From an uncultured Prevotellaceae bacterium (lineage in GTDB: Bacteria > Bacteroidota > Bacteroidia > Bacteroidales > Bacteroidaceae): a stretch of DNA of 35,488 bases. Shown piece after piece: positions 18,016 to 26,298 of this stretch. The DNA lies in contig CALEPV010000092.1 in assembly GCA_937910905.1 (NCBI GenBank), positions 1 through 35,488 on the forward strand, read 5' to 3'. Each line of letters starts with the position of its first letter. The first letter of the stretch is position 1. Under the pieces are notes generated by a model. It was given only the letters and a program-made list of their open reading frames with translations. It searched no databases and was not told the DNA's origin. A program made the translations under genes and the position numbers.

Positions 18016-20256
18016 ATGGCAACACTACAAAAACTACGCAGCAAGAGTGCTATGCTGATCCTATTTGTCGGATTGGCTCTGTTCGCATTCATTGCCGAGG
18101 AGTTTGTGCGCTCACTCTCGTCCGGCAAGGCTGAGAGCAGCCAGCGCATTGGCCAAGTCAATGGCAACAACGTAAGCAACCAAGAGTTCAACAGCATGGT
18201 GCGCGAGCTCGAAAGCGTGACTCGCCTGCAGTCCGGACGTGACAACTTCACCGACGATGAGCACGCACAGATTCGCCAAGAGGCTTGGGACAACTACGTA
18301 GAAGCACAGCTCATACAGAAAGAAGCCGAGGAGCTGGGCCTCATGGTGACAGACAACGAACTGCAGCAGTTCCTCACCACCAACATCTCACCTATCCTTC
18401 GTCAGTCGCCGATGGCATACTTCGGCATCACCGACATGGCATCGCTGCAGCGCTTCCTCACCGAGTACCCCACTATGGTGAGTCAGCCAGGTATCAGCAC
18501 CGAGCAGGCCAACATGCTGACCATGCTCCACGACTACTGGCTCTACTACGAGCGCCAGCTGCGCAACGACATGCTCAAGTCGAAATTCGAGGCTCTGTAT
18601 GCCAGCCTGTTCATCAGCAACCCCGTGGCAGTACAGGCCGACTTCGAGGCCCGCGCCAAGGACAAGGATGCTGCTGTGGTAGGCATACCTTACAGCACGC
18701 TGAAGGACGAGGACTTCGAGGTGACCGAGTCTGAGCTTCAGGCCAAGTACGACGAGCTGAAGCCTCAGTTCCGCAAGGACCTGCGCTACGGCTCGGCCGC
18801 AGCCACACGCAACATCAAGTTCCTCGACGTACGCATCGAGCCTTCTACTGCCGACATCGACGAGCAGATGGGCTACATGCGCGAGGCGGCACAGCAGCTG
18901 ACCGACAGCACCGACATCGATGTACAGGCAGTACTGGCAGCCAACCAGAGCCGTCTGAGCTATCAGGGCTTCCCCGTGAAGAAGTCCAGCCTGCCCAGCG
19001 ACGTGGCTTCACGCATCACCGATGAGACTCCCGCAGGCTTCGTGCTGATGGAGCCCTACATCAACCAAACCGACACAACCATCAACGTGTTCAAGCTCAT
19101 CGGCCGCACCACAGCTGTGCCCGACAGCGTGCAGTACCGCATGATACGCTTCGCTACTGCCAACGCGGCCAGCAACCGTGCCAAGGCCGACAGCATCATG
19201 GCCCTGCTGGGCAACGGCGTGCCTTTCGACAGCATCGCCAAGGACTACGGCACACAGGCCGACACAGCATGGCTCACTTCTGCCATGTACGAGCCCCGCA
19301 CAGCTCACGCTGACGCCGACATGGTCAAGAAGATGACATCGCAGGCTGCCGGCACCACCGAGGTGATTGAGGCTGGCGGCGTATGCACCGTGTTCCGCGT
19401 GCTGGACCGCCGCTTCAGCGCCACCGACCGCGAGAAGTTCGACGTGGCAATCGTCAAGGTGCCTCTGAAGTTCTCATCGGACACCGAGAAGGCTACCAAG
19501 AACAAGCTGTCACAGTACGTAGCCAAGAACCTCAACGTGGAGGACTTCGAGAAGAATGCAGTTCAGAACGGCTATATGGTTCGCAACTACACAGTAGTAT
19601 CGACCGACAACCGAGTGGGCGGCGTGGCACAGACACGTGACATCTTCCACTGGATATTCGACAAGGACACCAAGTTCAACACTCTGTCGGACATCTACAC
19701 CTGCGGTGGCAAGGACTACGACCACCTAGTAGTGGCAGCTGTGGTTGGTGCCAACGACGGTGAGTACGCAACACTCGACGACCCAGAGCTGCGCGAGTAT
19801 ATACAGCAGCAGGTAATCAACGACAAGAAAGCCGCCAAGCTGCAGGAGCAGATGGCCGGCAAGAACTTCGCCGCTATAGCTCAGATGGAGGGTGCAATCG
19901 ACCCCGACACCGTGCGCAATGTGAACTTCACAGTCAATGCCAACGTAGCACACATCGCTACTGAGCCTACAGTGAGCGCCGCTATCGCACGCACCGCAAA
20001 AGGTGCCGAGGCAGTGGGCATCAAGGGTCTGGCTGGCGTATATGCCGTAAAGGTTGTGAACGAGACTCCCAACGAGATTGCACAGGACGATGCAGCCAAG
20101 GAGACTGTAGGCAACCGTCTGATCAGCATGTACACACAGCCCTACCAGATGAACCCCTACACAGGTCAGCGTACAGCATCTCAGTACTACCAGCAGCTGT
20201 ACCTCAACCTGCGTCGCAACGCTAACATCAAGGACAACCGCTACCTGTTCTACTAA
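18016..20256 (+). CDS. PpiD/SurA-like membrane-anchored periplasmic folding factor
   Basis: This 746-residue protein has a short cytoplasmic N-terminus, one membrane helix (about 12-31, SAMLILFVGLALFAFIAEEFV), then a SurA_N-type chaperone domain (IGQVNGNNVSNQEFNSMVREL..., about 45-230). A parvulin-like region follows (about 370-450, SVQYRMIRFATANAASNRAKADSIMALLGNGVPFDSIAKDYG...), and then a second helical part. PpiD-type proteins sit at the Sec exit and help outer-membrane proteins fold. The parvulin signature is poorly conserved, so isomerase activity is doubtful. It follows the envelope operon coaX-lptC but has its own promoter and is followed by a strong terminator. Confidence 0.88.
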   Translation: MATLQKLRSKSAMLILFVGLALFAFIAEEFVRSLSSGKAESSQRIGQVNGNNVSNQEFNSMVRELESVTRLQSGRDNFTDDEHAQIRQEAWDNYVEAQLIQKEAEELGLMVTDNELQQFLTTNISPILRQSPMAYFGITDMASLQRFLTEYPTMVSQPGISTEQANMLTMLHDYWLYYERQLRNDMLKSKFEALYASLFISNPVAVQADFEARAKDKDAAVVGIPYSTLKDEDFEVTESELQAKYDELKPQFRKDLRYGSAAATRNIKFLDVRIEPSTADIDEQMGYMREAAQQLTDSTDIDVQAVLAANQSRLSYQGFPVKKSSLPSDVASRITDETPAGFVLMEPYINQTDTTINVFKLIGRTTAVPDSVQYRMIRFATANAASNRAKADSIMALLGNGVPFDSIAKDYGTQADTAWLTSAMYEPRTAHADADMVKKMTSQAAGTTEVIEAGGVCTVFRVLDRRFSATDREKFDVAIVKVPLKFSSDTEKATKNKLSQYVAKNLNVEDFEKNAVQNGYMVRNYTVVSTDNRVGGVAQTRDIFHWIFDKDTKFNTLSDIYTCGGKDYDHLVVAAVVGANDGEYATLDDPELREYIQQQVINDKKAAKLQEQMAGKNFAAIAQMEGAIDPDTVRNVNFTVNANVAHIATEPTVSAAIARTAKGAEAVGIKGLAGVYAVKVVNETPNEIAQDDAAKETVGNRLISMYTQPYQMNPYTGQRTASQYYQQLYLNLRRNANIKDNRYLFY

Positions 20257-20308
20257 ACAGCCTGCCGCCTATACATTTATATATAGAGGCGCTGCGCAAG
20301 CACCATAC

Positions 20309-20339
20309 GGGAGCCAAGGACATCACATCCTTGGCTCCC
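20309..20339 (+). terminator. Strong terminator hairpin after the ppiD-like gene
   Basis: GGGAGCCAAGGA (20309-20320) pairs perfectly with TCCTTGGCTCCC (20328-20339), with a 7-nt loop CATCACA, followed by ATTGTTTGG. Confidence 0.85.
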
Positions 20340-20408
20340 ATTGTTTGGCCGATACGTTAAATAATGTAAACTATCCCCATAAATTGCACAACGTTATCCA
20401 TTATACCC

Positions 20409-20416
20409 TATCTTTG
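20409..20416 (+). promoter_or_regulatory. -7 box (TATCTTTG) for the NTF2-like gene
   Basis: Exact TAnnTTTG match 42 bases upstream of ATG 20459. An ATTG lies about 22 bases further upstream as a possible -33 element. Confidence 0.65.
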
Positions 20417-20458
20417 CAAATGCAAAGTACAGATAGCAAATAACGACCTTTACCCACT

Positions 20459-21085
20459 ATGAAAACCAACATCATCCTGAAGCGCCCCGTACACGTCAGC
20501 CACGAGGCAAGATTAGAGAAAGAGGCTGTGCGACGTCTGCTCACTTTTGAGCGTTTCTGCCGCGACAATGCACTGTGGGACGAAATGAGCACATGCTATA
20601 CGGACGATGCTGTGGTAAACTCATCGTGGTTCCGAGGTCTGGGAATGGACTATATCAAGGCCCTGTCGACACGCAAGGAGCGCGCTCCTCACCATATCCA
20701 CTGCATCCTGGTATGGGTGCACGGCAACCGAGCTGTAGCTATGATGGAGACCACGTTGCAGCAGCGCTCAGACATCGACGGAGTGCCCATCGACCTCGCT
20801 GCCGACGCACAGATGCTCTACAGACTGATACGCATCAACGGAGAGTGGTACGTTCAGGAGTGGACCACCATCTACGAGCAGGACAATATCATACCAGCCG
20901 TACCGAACACTGAACTCAACATCAAGCCGTCCGACCTGGCCGAGTTCCGTCCCAGCTGCCAGAGCATAGCCTACCTGCACAAGAAGCACGGCAAGCGATT
21001 CTACGACGACCTGCCCGGTCACGACCGCCCTGAGAGCGTAGAGGCAATCTATCAGGAGACCGACCGCTGGTTGCAGCACGGATAA
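20459..21085 (+). CDS. NTF2/SnoaL-like fold protein
   Basis: This 208-residue cytoplasmic protein has a SnoaL-like core at about 20-150: an N-terminal helix pair (EAVRRLLTFERFCRDNALWDEMSTCYTDDAVVNSSWFRGLGMDYIKAL) typical of small NTF2-fold hydratases, isomerases and dehydratases, then strands HHIHCILVWVHGNRAVAMMETTLQQRSDIDGVPIDLAADAQMLYRLIRINGEWYVQEWTTIYEQD. The C-terminal 60 residues form an extra tail (HDRPESVEAIYQETDRWL). Substrate is not predictable. It is a single gene with its own promoter and a perfect terminator shared with the convergent patatin gene. Confidence 0.75.
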   Translation: MKTNIILKRPVHVSHEARLEKEAVRRLLTFERFCRDNALWDEMSTCYTDDAVVNSSWFRGLGMDYIKALSTRKERAPHHIHCILVWVHGNRAVAMMETTLQQRSDIDGVPIDLAADAQMLYRLIRINGEWYVQEWTTIYEQDNIIPAVPNTELNIKPSDLAEFRPSCQSIAYLHKKHGKRFYDDLPGHDRPESVEAIYQETDRWLQHG

Positions 21086-21092
21086 CATCGCA

Positions 21093-21136
21093 AAAAGCAA
21101 TGCGCATATCACTCAACTGATATGCGCATTGCTTTT
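21093..21136. terminator. Bidirectional terminator with 19-bp perfect stem
   Basis: AAAAGCAATGCGCATATCA (21093-21111) pairs perfectly with its complement at 21118-21136, with loop CTCAAC. The A-tract and T-tract give it terminator form on both strands. The patatin stop codon (21113-21115) is inside the loop. Confidence 0.9.
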
Positions 21137-22024
21137 GTCCAGGAAGGCGATGACTTCGTCCAGCCGTGCCGTGGCCTGTGCACGGCCTATGTCATAGACG
21201 CGCTGCATCTCTGCCTCGTCGTGCGATGTGTGCCCTATCTGCAACGGTTCGTCAGGACGGAACACCAAGCAGCGACCCGCAGCCTCCTGCCTGCGCACAT
21301 ACTCCAGCTCGGCATTGTACATCTCGTGCCGACGTGCCACAGCATCAAGGAAACAGGGATATTTGCGCAGCTTGCTAATGCGCATCAGCGGAAGGAACTT
21401 GTTACGCAACTTGACATACGCAGGCGGCTGGGTGAGCACCACGATGTTGTACACGAAGCCCTGTTGCTCCATGAACTGCAGAGGTATACTGTCGGCCACG
21501 CCGCCGTCAAGCAACTTAAGCCCGTCAAGCTCCACCACACGCGAGCAGAGCGGCATCGAGGCAGAAGCACGTATCCAGTCGAATGTCTCATCGCCACCGC
21601 GCTCCAGCAGCCTGTATACAGGCTCGCCAGTCTCCACATCCGTGCACACCGCCCAGAACCGCACCGGATTCTGCTCGAAGGCATCATTGTCGAACACGTC
21701 CATCTCGTTGGGTATGCGGTGGTATGCATAGTCAGCTCCGAAGAGGTCGCCAGTAGTGACAAGCGAGCGGAGGCTGCAATAGCGCCAGTCGTGCGCAAAC
21801 CTCTGATTGTAACGCAGCGGGCGTCCAGCCTGGCGGCTCTTCACGTTGCAACCGAATGCTGCGCCTGCCGACACACCCACGATGCCTCCCAGCTCTATGC
21901 CAGACTCCATCAGCACATCGCATATTCCTGCCGAGTAAAGGCCTCGCATAGCACCACCTTCCAGCACCAATCCAATTGACGAATAGACTCTCGCAGAGCC
22001 TGTAATGTTATCCCTTGTCTCCAT
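21113..22024 (-). CDS. Patatin-like phospholipase (YjjU/RssA type)
   Basis: This 303-residue protein has a patatin domain: oxyanion loop VLEGGAMRGLYSAG (20-33), nucleophile elbow GVSAG with S52, and the catalytic Asp in DGGVADSIPL with D173, so the Ser-Asp dyad is intact. Homologues hydrolyse phospholipids or related acyl esters; the substrate here is unknown. It has no signal peptide and is likely cytoplasmic. It starts at ATG 22024, 7 bases after a -7 box, so its transcript has almost no leader. The last codons and stop lie inside the terminator stem-loop. Confidence 0.9.
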   Translation of the reverse strand: METRDNITGSARVYSSIGLVLEGGAMRGLYSAGICDVLMESGIELGGIVGVSAGAAFGCNVKSRQAGRPLRYNQRFAHDWRYCSLRSLVTTGDLFGADYAYHRIPNEMDVFDNDAFEQNPVRFWAVCTDVETGEPVYRLLERGGDETFDWIRASASMPLCSRVVELDGLKLLDGGVADSIPLQFMEQQGFVYNIVVLTQPPAYVKLRNKFLPLMRISKLRKYPCFLDAVARRHEMYNAELEYVRRQEAAGRCLVFRPDEPLQIGHTSHDEAEMQRVYDIGRAQATARLDEVIAFLDKSNAHIS

Positions 22025-22031
22025 TTATGTG

Positions 22032-22039
22032 CAAAAGTA
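22032..22039 (-). promoter_or_regulatory. -7 box (TACTTTTG) for the patatin gene
   Basis: Exact TAnnTTTG match on the minus strand with 7 bases to ATG 22024, so near-leaderless. It is divergent from the promoter at 22049-22080. Confidence 0.7.
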
Positions 22040-22048
22040 CGTTGTTTG

Positions 22049-22080
22049 TTTGGATAATCCCTATATTGGCACTACTTTTG
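22049..22080 (+). promoter_or_regulatory. Complete Bacteroidota promoter: TTTG, 20 bases, TACTTTTG
   Basis: -33 TTTG at 22049-22052 and -7 TACTTTTG at 22073-22080 with a 20-base spacer, the best match to the Bacteroidota sigma consensus in the window. ATG 22138 follows 57 bases later. Confidence 0.8.
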
Positions 22081-22137
22081 TTCACACATCAGATAAACTG
22101 ACAACAATACATTCAACACAACAAACAACATCCCCTT

Positions 22138-22998
22138 ATGGCAAAGGCAAAATGGATAGGAGGTGCTCTGGGCCTGCTCTCAGGCGGACCGATTGGAGCA
22201 TTGGCTGGTTTCGTGCTGGGCTCCCTGTTCGACAATCTGGTGGACGATGCGCCATCGCTCAACCAGAGCGAGCAACAAGGCACGTACCAGCAAAACGCAT
22301 ACCAGCAGAGTTACGGGCGCTCTGGCTACAGTCAGTCGCACTACGGTTCGACCTACAGGACACAAGGCTTCGACCAGGAGGCCCGCAACGGCTTCCTGTT
22401 TTCGCTGCTCACACTGATGGCATACATCATCAAGGCCGACGGCAAGATTATGCACAGCGAGATGGAGACGGCACGCCGCTTCCTGCGCGACACCTTCGGT
22501 CAAGTGGGAGCTGCCGAGGGCGAACGCATCATGCTGCGCCTCTTCGAACAGCAGAAGCAGCAGGAGCAGCAGTCGCCAGGCTCCTACCGCCAGACGATTC
22601 TCAACTGTTGCTACCAGCTACGTGCCACAGTAGGTGCATCCGAGCTGCTGCAGATAGTGAGCCTGCTGGCACTGCTCATCAAGGCCGACGGTGTGGTGGA
22701 CAGCTCCGAGGTCAATGCCCTGCGTGACATCACGCTGGCACTGGGCCTGTCGGAAGCAGAGATGAACTCCATGCTCAACCTTGGCAGCACAACTCTGGAG
22801 CAGGCCTACACAGTGCTGGAAGTGTCGCCGACAGCTACCGACGACGAGGTGCGTGCGGCCTACAAACGGCTGGTGCTCAAACATCATCCCGACCGTATTG
22901 CCAACCTCGGCCCTGATGTGATAGCCGCAGCAGAACAGAAAATGAAGGCCATAAACGAGGCTAAAGACCTGATATACAAGCATCGCGGCATGAGCTGA
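22138..22998 (+). CDS. TerB-DnaJ protein (DjlA-like co-chaperone)
   Basis: This 286-residue protein starts with a Gly-rich hydrophobic hairpin (KWIGGALGLLSGGPIGALAGFVLGSLFDNLV, 5-35) that may insert in the membrane. A Gln/Tyr/Ser-rich linker (45-78) and a TerB-like helical domain (about 82-215, with DGKIMHSEMETARRFLRD and ADGVVDSSEVNALRD) follow. The C-terminal J domain (about 220-286) keeps the HPD motif in LKHHPDR, so it should stimulate DnaK ATPase. The order matches DjlA, a membrane-associated J protein. It is a single gene with its own consensus promoter, divergent from the patatin gene. Confidence 0.9.
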   Translation: MAKAKWIGGALGLLSGGPIGALAGFVLGSLFDNLVDDAPSLNQSEQQGTYQQNAYQQSYGRSGYSQSHYGSTYRTQGFDQEARNGFLFSLLTLMAYIIKADGKIMHSEMETARRFLRDTFGQVGAAEGERIMLRLFEQQKQQEQQSPGSYRQTILNCCYQLRATVGASELLQIVSLLALLIKADGVVDSSEVNALRDITLALGLSEAEMNSMLNLGSTTLEQAYTVLEVSPTATDDEVRAAYKRLVLKHHPDRIANLGPDVIAAAEQKMKAINEAKDLIYKHRGMS

Positions 22999-23100
22999 CA
23001 GGCTCAGACAGATGACACCATGCGGGCTTTCCTTCTACACAATAGGGTAATTCCGTCTCAATGTTAGGCTTATTCCCTTCCGCAGGTGCACAAAGCTCAC

Positions 23101-23108
23101 TACTTTTG
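23101..23108 (+). promoter_or_regulatory. -7 box (TACTTTTG) for the small lipoprotein gene
   Basis: Exact TAnnTTTG match 30 bases upstream of ATG 23139. It also excludes a longer start at 23061. Confidence 0.65.
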
Positions 23109-23138
23109 CACCATCAAACCTACAAAACAATTACTGCT

Positions 23139-23741
23139 ATGAAGAAGTATCTATACACCATCGCCATTACGCTGGCAGCTCTTTGCACATTCACCTCATG
23201 CGACGAGGACGAAATAGTAGGCTACAACCTCGTAAACGGGCACTGGTTCGGCGACCTCGACATGTGGTACGGCAACCAAAAGGCCAATGGCTCAGAGATT
23301 ACATTCACGCCATGGAACGAGTTTAGCAACCGCTATGGCACAGGCATTGAGATTGACTATTACAACTATCGCACCATCACACACGTGTTCGACTGGGAGG
23401 TACGCGACGGTGTCATCTACCTTGAGTTCGACGACCCCAACCTCGACTGCGTAATAAGCGACTACTCCATCAACTCCTATCGTTTCCGCGGATGGCTCAC
23501 GCCATTCGACTCGTGGACCGGCGAGCTGTTCGAGGACGACGCCACACGGTTTGAGCTACGCGACTATGACACATACTGGGGCTCCTACGGCTACGGCAAC
23601 AGCTATTACAATCGCTACGCCAAACAGGTGGTCAGCAATAGCGACGCTCTGTGGGACGAAGCCAGCAGCGACACCACTTCTACCAAGCCCGTTGAGATTC
23701 GCGGCCGCAACCGCGCCAAGAGGCTGACGGAGTCGGAGTAA
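23139..23741 (+). CDS. Small lipoprotein of unknown function
   Basis: This 200-residue protein starts MKKYLYTIAITLAALCTFTSC, a lipobox with Cys 21, so it is probably an outer-membrane lipoprotein. An acidic DEDE patch after the Cys resembles a surface-export signal of Bacteroidota lipoproteins. The mature part is Tyr/Trp/Asp-rich with alternating strands (GHWFGDLDMWYGN, GVIYLEFDDPNLDCVISDYSI, YRFRGWLTPFDSWTGELFEDDATRFELRDY), suggesting a lipocalin-like beta barrel. The tail has RGRNRAKR. Family not recognised. It is a single gene followed by a hairpin. Confidence 0.8.
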   Translation: MKKYLYTIAITLAALCTFTSCDEDEIVGYNLVNGHWFGDLDMWYGNQKANGSEITFTPWNEFSNRYGTGIEIDYYNYRTITHVFDWEVRDGVIYLEFDDPNLDCVISDYSINSYRFRGWLTPFDSWTGELFEDDATRFELRDYDTYWGSYGYGNSYYNRYAKQVVSNSDALWDEASSDTTSTKPVEIRGRNRAKRLTESE

Positions 23742-23806
23742 GCCGGTGACAGGTTGAAACACATTATCAAAGACTCAAGCATTGACATTGCCAAGGTTGA
23801 AATAGA

Positions 23807-23845
23807 AAACAGCGGGAAACCACATAGAGTGATTCCACGCTGTTT
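23807..23845. terminator. Terminator hairpin between the lipoprotein gene and rny
   Basis: AAACAGCG (23807-23814) pairs with CGCTGTTT (23838-23845), with further partial pairing inside. It lies between convergent genes. Confidence 0.6.
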
Positions 23846-23870
23846 GTATGCTATATGAAGGAAGCGATGA

Positions 23871-25430
23871 CTACTTGGCGTAGCTCACGGCACGCGTCTC
23901 GCGTATCACCGTTATCTTCACCTGACCAGGATAGGTCATTTCGTTCTGTATCTTAGTGGCGATGTCCGACGACAGTGTTTCTATCTGAGTATCGTCAATC
24001 TTGTCGGCACCGACGATGACACGCAGCTCACGGCCTGCCTGGATAGCGTAGGTCTTCACCACGCCTGAGTAGCTCATTGCAATGTTCTCAAGGTCCTTCA
24101 GACGCTTGATATAGGCCTCGGCTATCTCGCGACGTGCGCCAGGACGTGCGCCGCTGATGGCATCGCACACCTGCACGATAGGTGCTATGAGGCTTGTCAT
24201 CTCCATCTCCTCGTGGTGAGCACCGATAGCGTTGCAGATATCGGGCTTCTCCTTGTACTTCTCAGCGAGCTTGGCACCATAGAGTGCGTGCGGTGTTTCC
24301 GGATCTTCATCGGGCACCTTGCCTATGTCATGCAGCAGTCCGGCACGCTTGGCCTTCTTCACGTTCAGACCCAACTCTGCTGCCATCACGGCACAGAGGT
24401 TAGCAGTCTCACGCGAGTGCTGCAGCAGGTTCTGACCGTAGGAGGAACGGTACTTCATCTTACCTATGATACGTAGCAGTTCTGGGTGCAGGCCGTGCAC
24501 ACCAAGGTCGATGGCTGTACGCTTACCTGTGTCCATGATTTCCTCATCTATCTGCTTCTTCACCTTGGCCACGACCTCCTCAATGCGTGCTGGGTGTATG
24601 CGTCCGTCGGCCACCAGCTGGTGCAAAGCCAGACGGCATATCTCGCGGCGCACAGGGTCGAATGCCGAAATAACGATAGCTTCGGGGGTGTCGTCCACTA
24701 CAATCTCGACACCGGCAGCAGCTTCCAGAGCACGGATATTGCGGCCCTCACGACCGATGATGCGTCCCTTCACATCATCGTTCTCGATGTGAAAGACTGT
24801 TACAGAGTTCTCCACAGCTGTCTCGGCACCCACACGCTGTATGGTCTGTATCACAATGCGCTTGGCCTCCTTGTTGGCTGTCATGCGGGCATCGTCCATA
24901 ATGTCGTTCACGTAGGCAGCGGCGGCAGTCTTGGCCTCGTCCTTCATAGACTCTATCAGACGCTCCTTGGCTTCCTCAGCACTGAGGCCGCTTATCTTCT
25001 CCAACTGCGAGCGTTCCTGCTCGATGAGACCGTCCAAGCGCTGCTGCAGTTCCTCGTCGCGTTTCTGGAGTGCAGTCTGCTGCTGCTCCATGCGCTTGCG
25101 CTCGTTCTCCTGCTCCTGCTTGCGACGCGTCAACTCATCCTGCCGCTGATTGAGACTCAGCTCACGCTGCTTCAGTCGGTTCTCTCCCTGCTGTATCTGC
25201 TGGTTGCGCTGCTGCACTTCTTTCTCAAGCTCGGCCTTCTTGTTGAGGAACTTTTCCTTAACCTCCAGCAGCTTCTTCTGCTTGATTACCTCGGCCTCTT
25301 TCTTGGCCTCTTCCCGCATCTGCTTGATTTGCGCAGGCTTGGTATGCTTGTACCAAACCAACTGATATATCAGCACGGCCAGCGCCACTACGCAGGCCAC
25401 AATGGTGATAATTAGTCCTATAAGGTTCAT
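23871..25430 (-). CDS. rny: Ribonuclease Y
   Basis: This 519-residue membrane-anchored endoribonuclease initiates mRNA decay. An N-terminal helix (about 3-25) is followed by a long coiled coil (30-190, Lys/Glu/Gln-rich), a KH domain (DVKGRIIGREGRNIRALEAAAGVEIVVDDTPEAIVIS, about 210-270), and an HD domain with GLLHDIGK and the later HHEEMEM metal motif. Length and order match the family. It is the last gene of a minus-strand run (ZapB-like, zapA, candidate 6S RNA, rny). Confidence 0.97.
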   Translation of the reverse strand: MNLIGLIITIVACVVALAVLIYQLVWYKHTKPAQIKQMREEAKKEAEVIKQKKLLEVKEKFLNKKAELEKEVQQRNQQIQQGENRLKQRELSLNQRQDELTRRKQEQENERKRMEQQQTALQKRDEELQQRLDGLIEQERSQLEKISGLSAEEAKERLIESMKDEAKTAAAAYVNDIMDDARMTANKEAKRIVIQTIQRVGAETAVENSVTVFHIENDDVKGRIIGREGRNIRALEAAAGVEIVVDDTPEAIVISAFDPVRREICRLALHQLVADGRIHPARIEEVVAKVKKQIDEEIMDTGKRTAIDLGVHGLHPELLRIIGKMKYRSSYGQNLLQHSRETANLCAVMAAELGLNVKKAKRAGLLHDIGKVPDEDPETPHALYGAKLAEKYKEKPDICNAIGAHHEEMEMTSLIAPIVQVCDAISGARPGARREIAEAYIKRLKDLENIAMSYSGVVKTYAIQAGRELRVIVGADKIDDTQIETLSSDIATKIQNEMTYPGQVKITVIRETRAVSYAK

Positions 25431-25439
25431 GATTGAATG

Positions 25440-25567
25440 GTTTATATATATGTATTAAGTGTTTCTATCTGCATTGACGGATTCCGATATGTACACAGAA
25501 ACATCGCGCCTCCGATGTAAATCTCGGTGGTGCGACGCATGTGGGATATAGTCAGGACAGGGTGTAG
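25440..25567 (-). ncRNA. ssrS: Candidate 6S RNA (ssrS, 6S-Flavo type)
   Basis: The 137-base gap between zapA and rny can fold on the minus strand into one long interrupted rod. TGAC near 25550 pairs with GTCA near 25475; ATAT with ATAT; CACA with TGTG; and an apical GC-rich hairpin closes with CCGA/TCGG. A rod with an internal bubble is the shape of 6S RNA, and a zapA-adjacent ssrS gene is known synteny in many bacteria. The exact ends are not determined, and the call rests on fold and location, not on a covariance search. Confidence 0.5.
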
Positions 25568-25855
25568 CTACAACGCTACGTTGATTTCCTCCACCAGCTT
25601 CTGCAGTCTCGGCATTACAGGGCTGAGGTTTCCATGAGCCTCTATCTTCTGCATACGCACAGCTATGTCGAGCACTGTCATAAGCATGTACGTATTCTTA
25701 TCCTGCTGCGGAAAGTGGTTAACGTAGTATGTGAATCGCTCGTTGATGAGCTTCTCAGCGTTGCGGTAGAACAGTTCATCCTCACGCAGTATGGTGATGG
25801 AAAAGTTCTGTCCACCCAGCTTGATGGTTATCTGAAACTTATCGCTTACTTCCAT
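25568..25855 (-). CDS. zapA: ZapA, cell division protein
   Basis: This 95-residue cytoplasmic protein stabilises FtsZ protofilaments. The N-terminal domain (KFQITIKLGGQNFSITILREDELFYRNAEKLINERFTYYVNHFP) and the helical C-terminus (MLMTVLDIAVRMQKIEAHGNLSPVMPRLQKLVEEI) match ZapA. It is 12 bases downstream of a ZapB-like coiled-coil gene and directly upstream of the candidate 6S RNA. Confidence 0.93.
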   Translation of the reverse strand: MEVSDKFQITIKLGGQNFSITILREDELFYRNAEKLINERFTYYVNHFPQQDKNTYMLMTVLDIAVRMQKIEAHGNLSPVMPRLQKLVEEINVAL

Positions 25856-25867
25856 GACAGTGCTTCG

Positions 25868-26191
25868 CTATTCGTTGGTTGGCTCTGCCTGTGGGCCTAA
25901 GCCCTTGAGCAAGGCGATACATTTGTCCACATCTCGCACCAAATGGCTGATGCGTTGCTTGGCTGCGGCCAGGTCGTTGTCGCCTATCTCAAGTATACGC
26001 GCCATTTTGAGGTTAGCTATTGTGCCCTCCTGAAGCTTGATTTTCTTACGCGCCTCGCGTAACTCGTTGTCCTTCTGTACGAGGTCATCGAGTAGCTCAG
26101 CGTTCTCCGCACTTAACTGCTGATACTGCAGTATGAGCTGCCGAGTGCGAGTTTCTAAGACGCTTAATGTCTTTTCTTCATTAGCCGTCAT
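25868..26191 (-). CDS. ZapB-like coiled-coil protein
   Basis: This 107-residue protein has a continuous amphipathic coiled coil from about 10 to 60 (LETRTRQLILQYQQLSAENAELLDDLVQKDNELREARKKIKLQEGTI), then a helical tail (DLAAAKQRISHLVRDVDKCIALLKGL). The length, coiled coil and pairing with zapA suggest a ZapB-type or ZapA-partner role in the Z-ring. No sequence signature proves it. ATG 26191 is chosen over 26218 because the latter overlaps the -7 box. Confidence 0.7.
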   Translation of the reverse strand: MTANEEKTLSVLETRTRQLILQYQQLSAENAELLDDLVQKDNELREARKKIKLQEGTIANLKMARILEIGDNDLAAAKQRISHLVRDVDKCIALLKGLGPQAEPTNE

Positions 26192-26215
26192 GGAGTGCTT
26201 TTCGCTAATTTGCGG

Positions 26216-26223
26216 CAAAAGTA
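26216..26223 (-). promoter_or_regulatory. -7 box (TACTTTTG) for the zapB-like/zapA/rny run
   Basis: Exact TAnnTTTG match on the minus strand, 24 bases upstream of ATG 26191, with a TTG about 21 bases further upstream. Confidence 0.65.
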
Positions 26224-26298
26224 GTCATTGTTTTTCATTCGTCCAACTTTTGCAGTACGATTTCTGCACCATGCAGCACATTATCCTCGCAAATGGAG

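Noticed and set aside
20459..21085. Steroid delta-isomerase assignment for the NTF2-like protein
   Set aside because: Only the general SnoaL/NTF2 fold is visible; no catalytic pair specific to that enzyme could be recognised.
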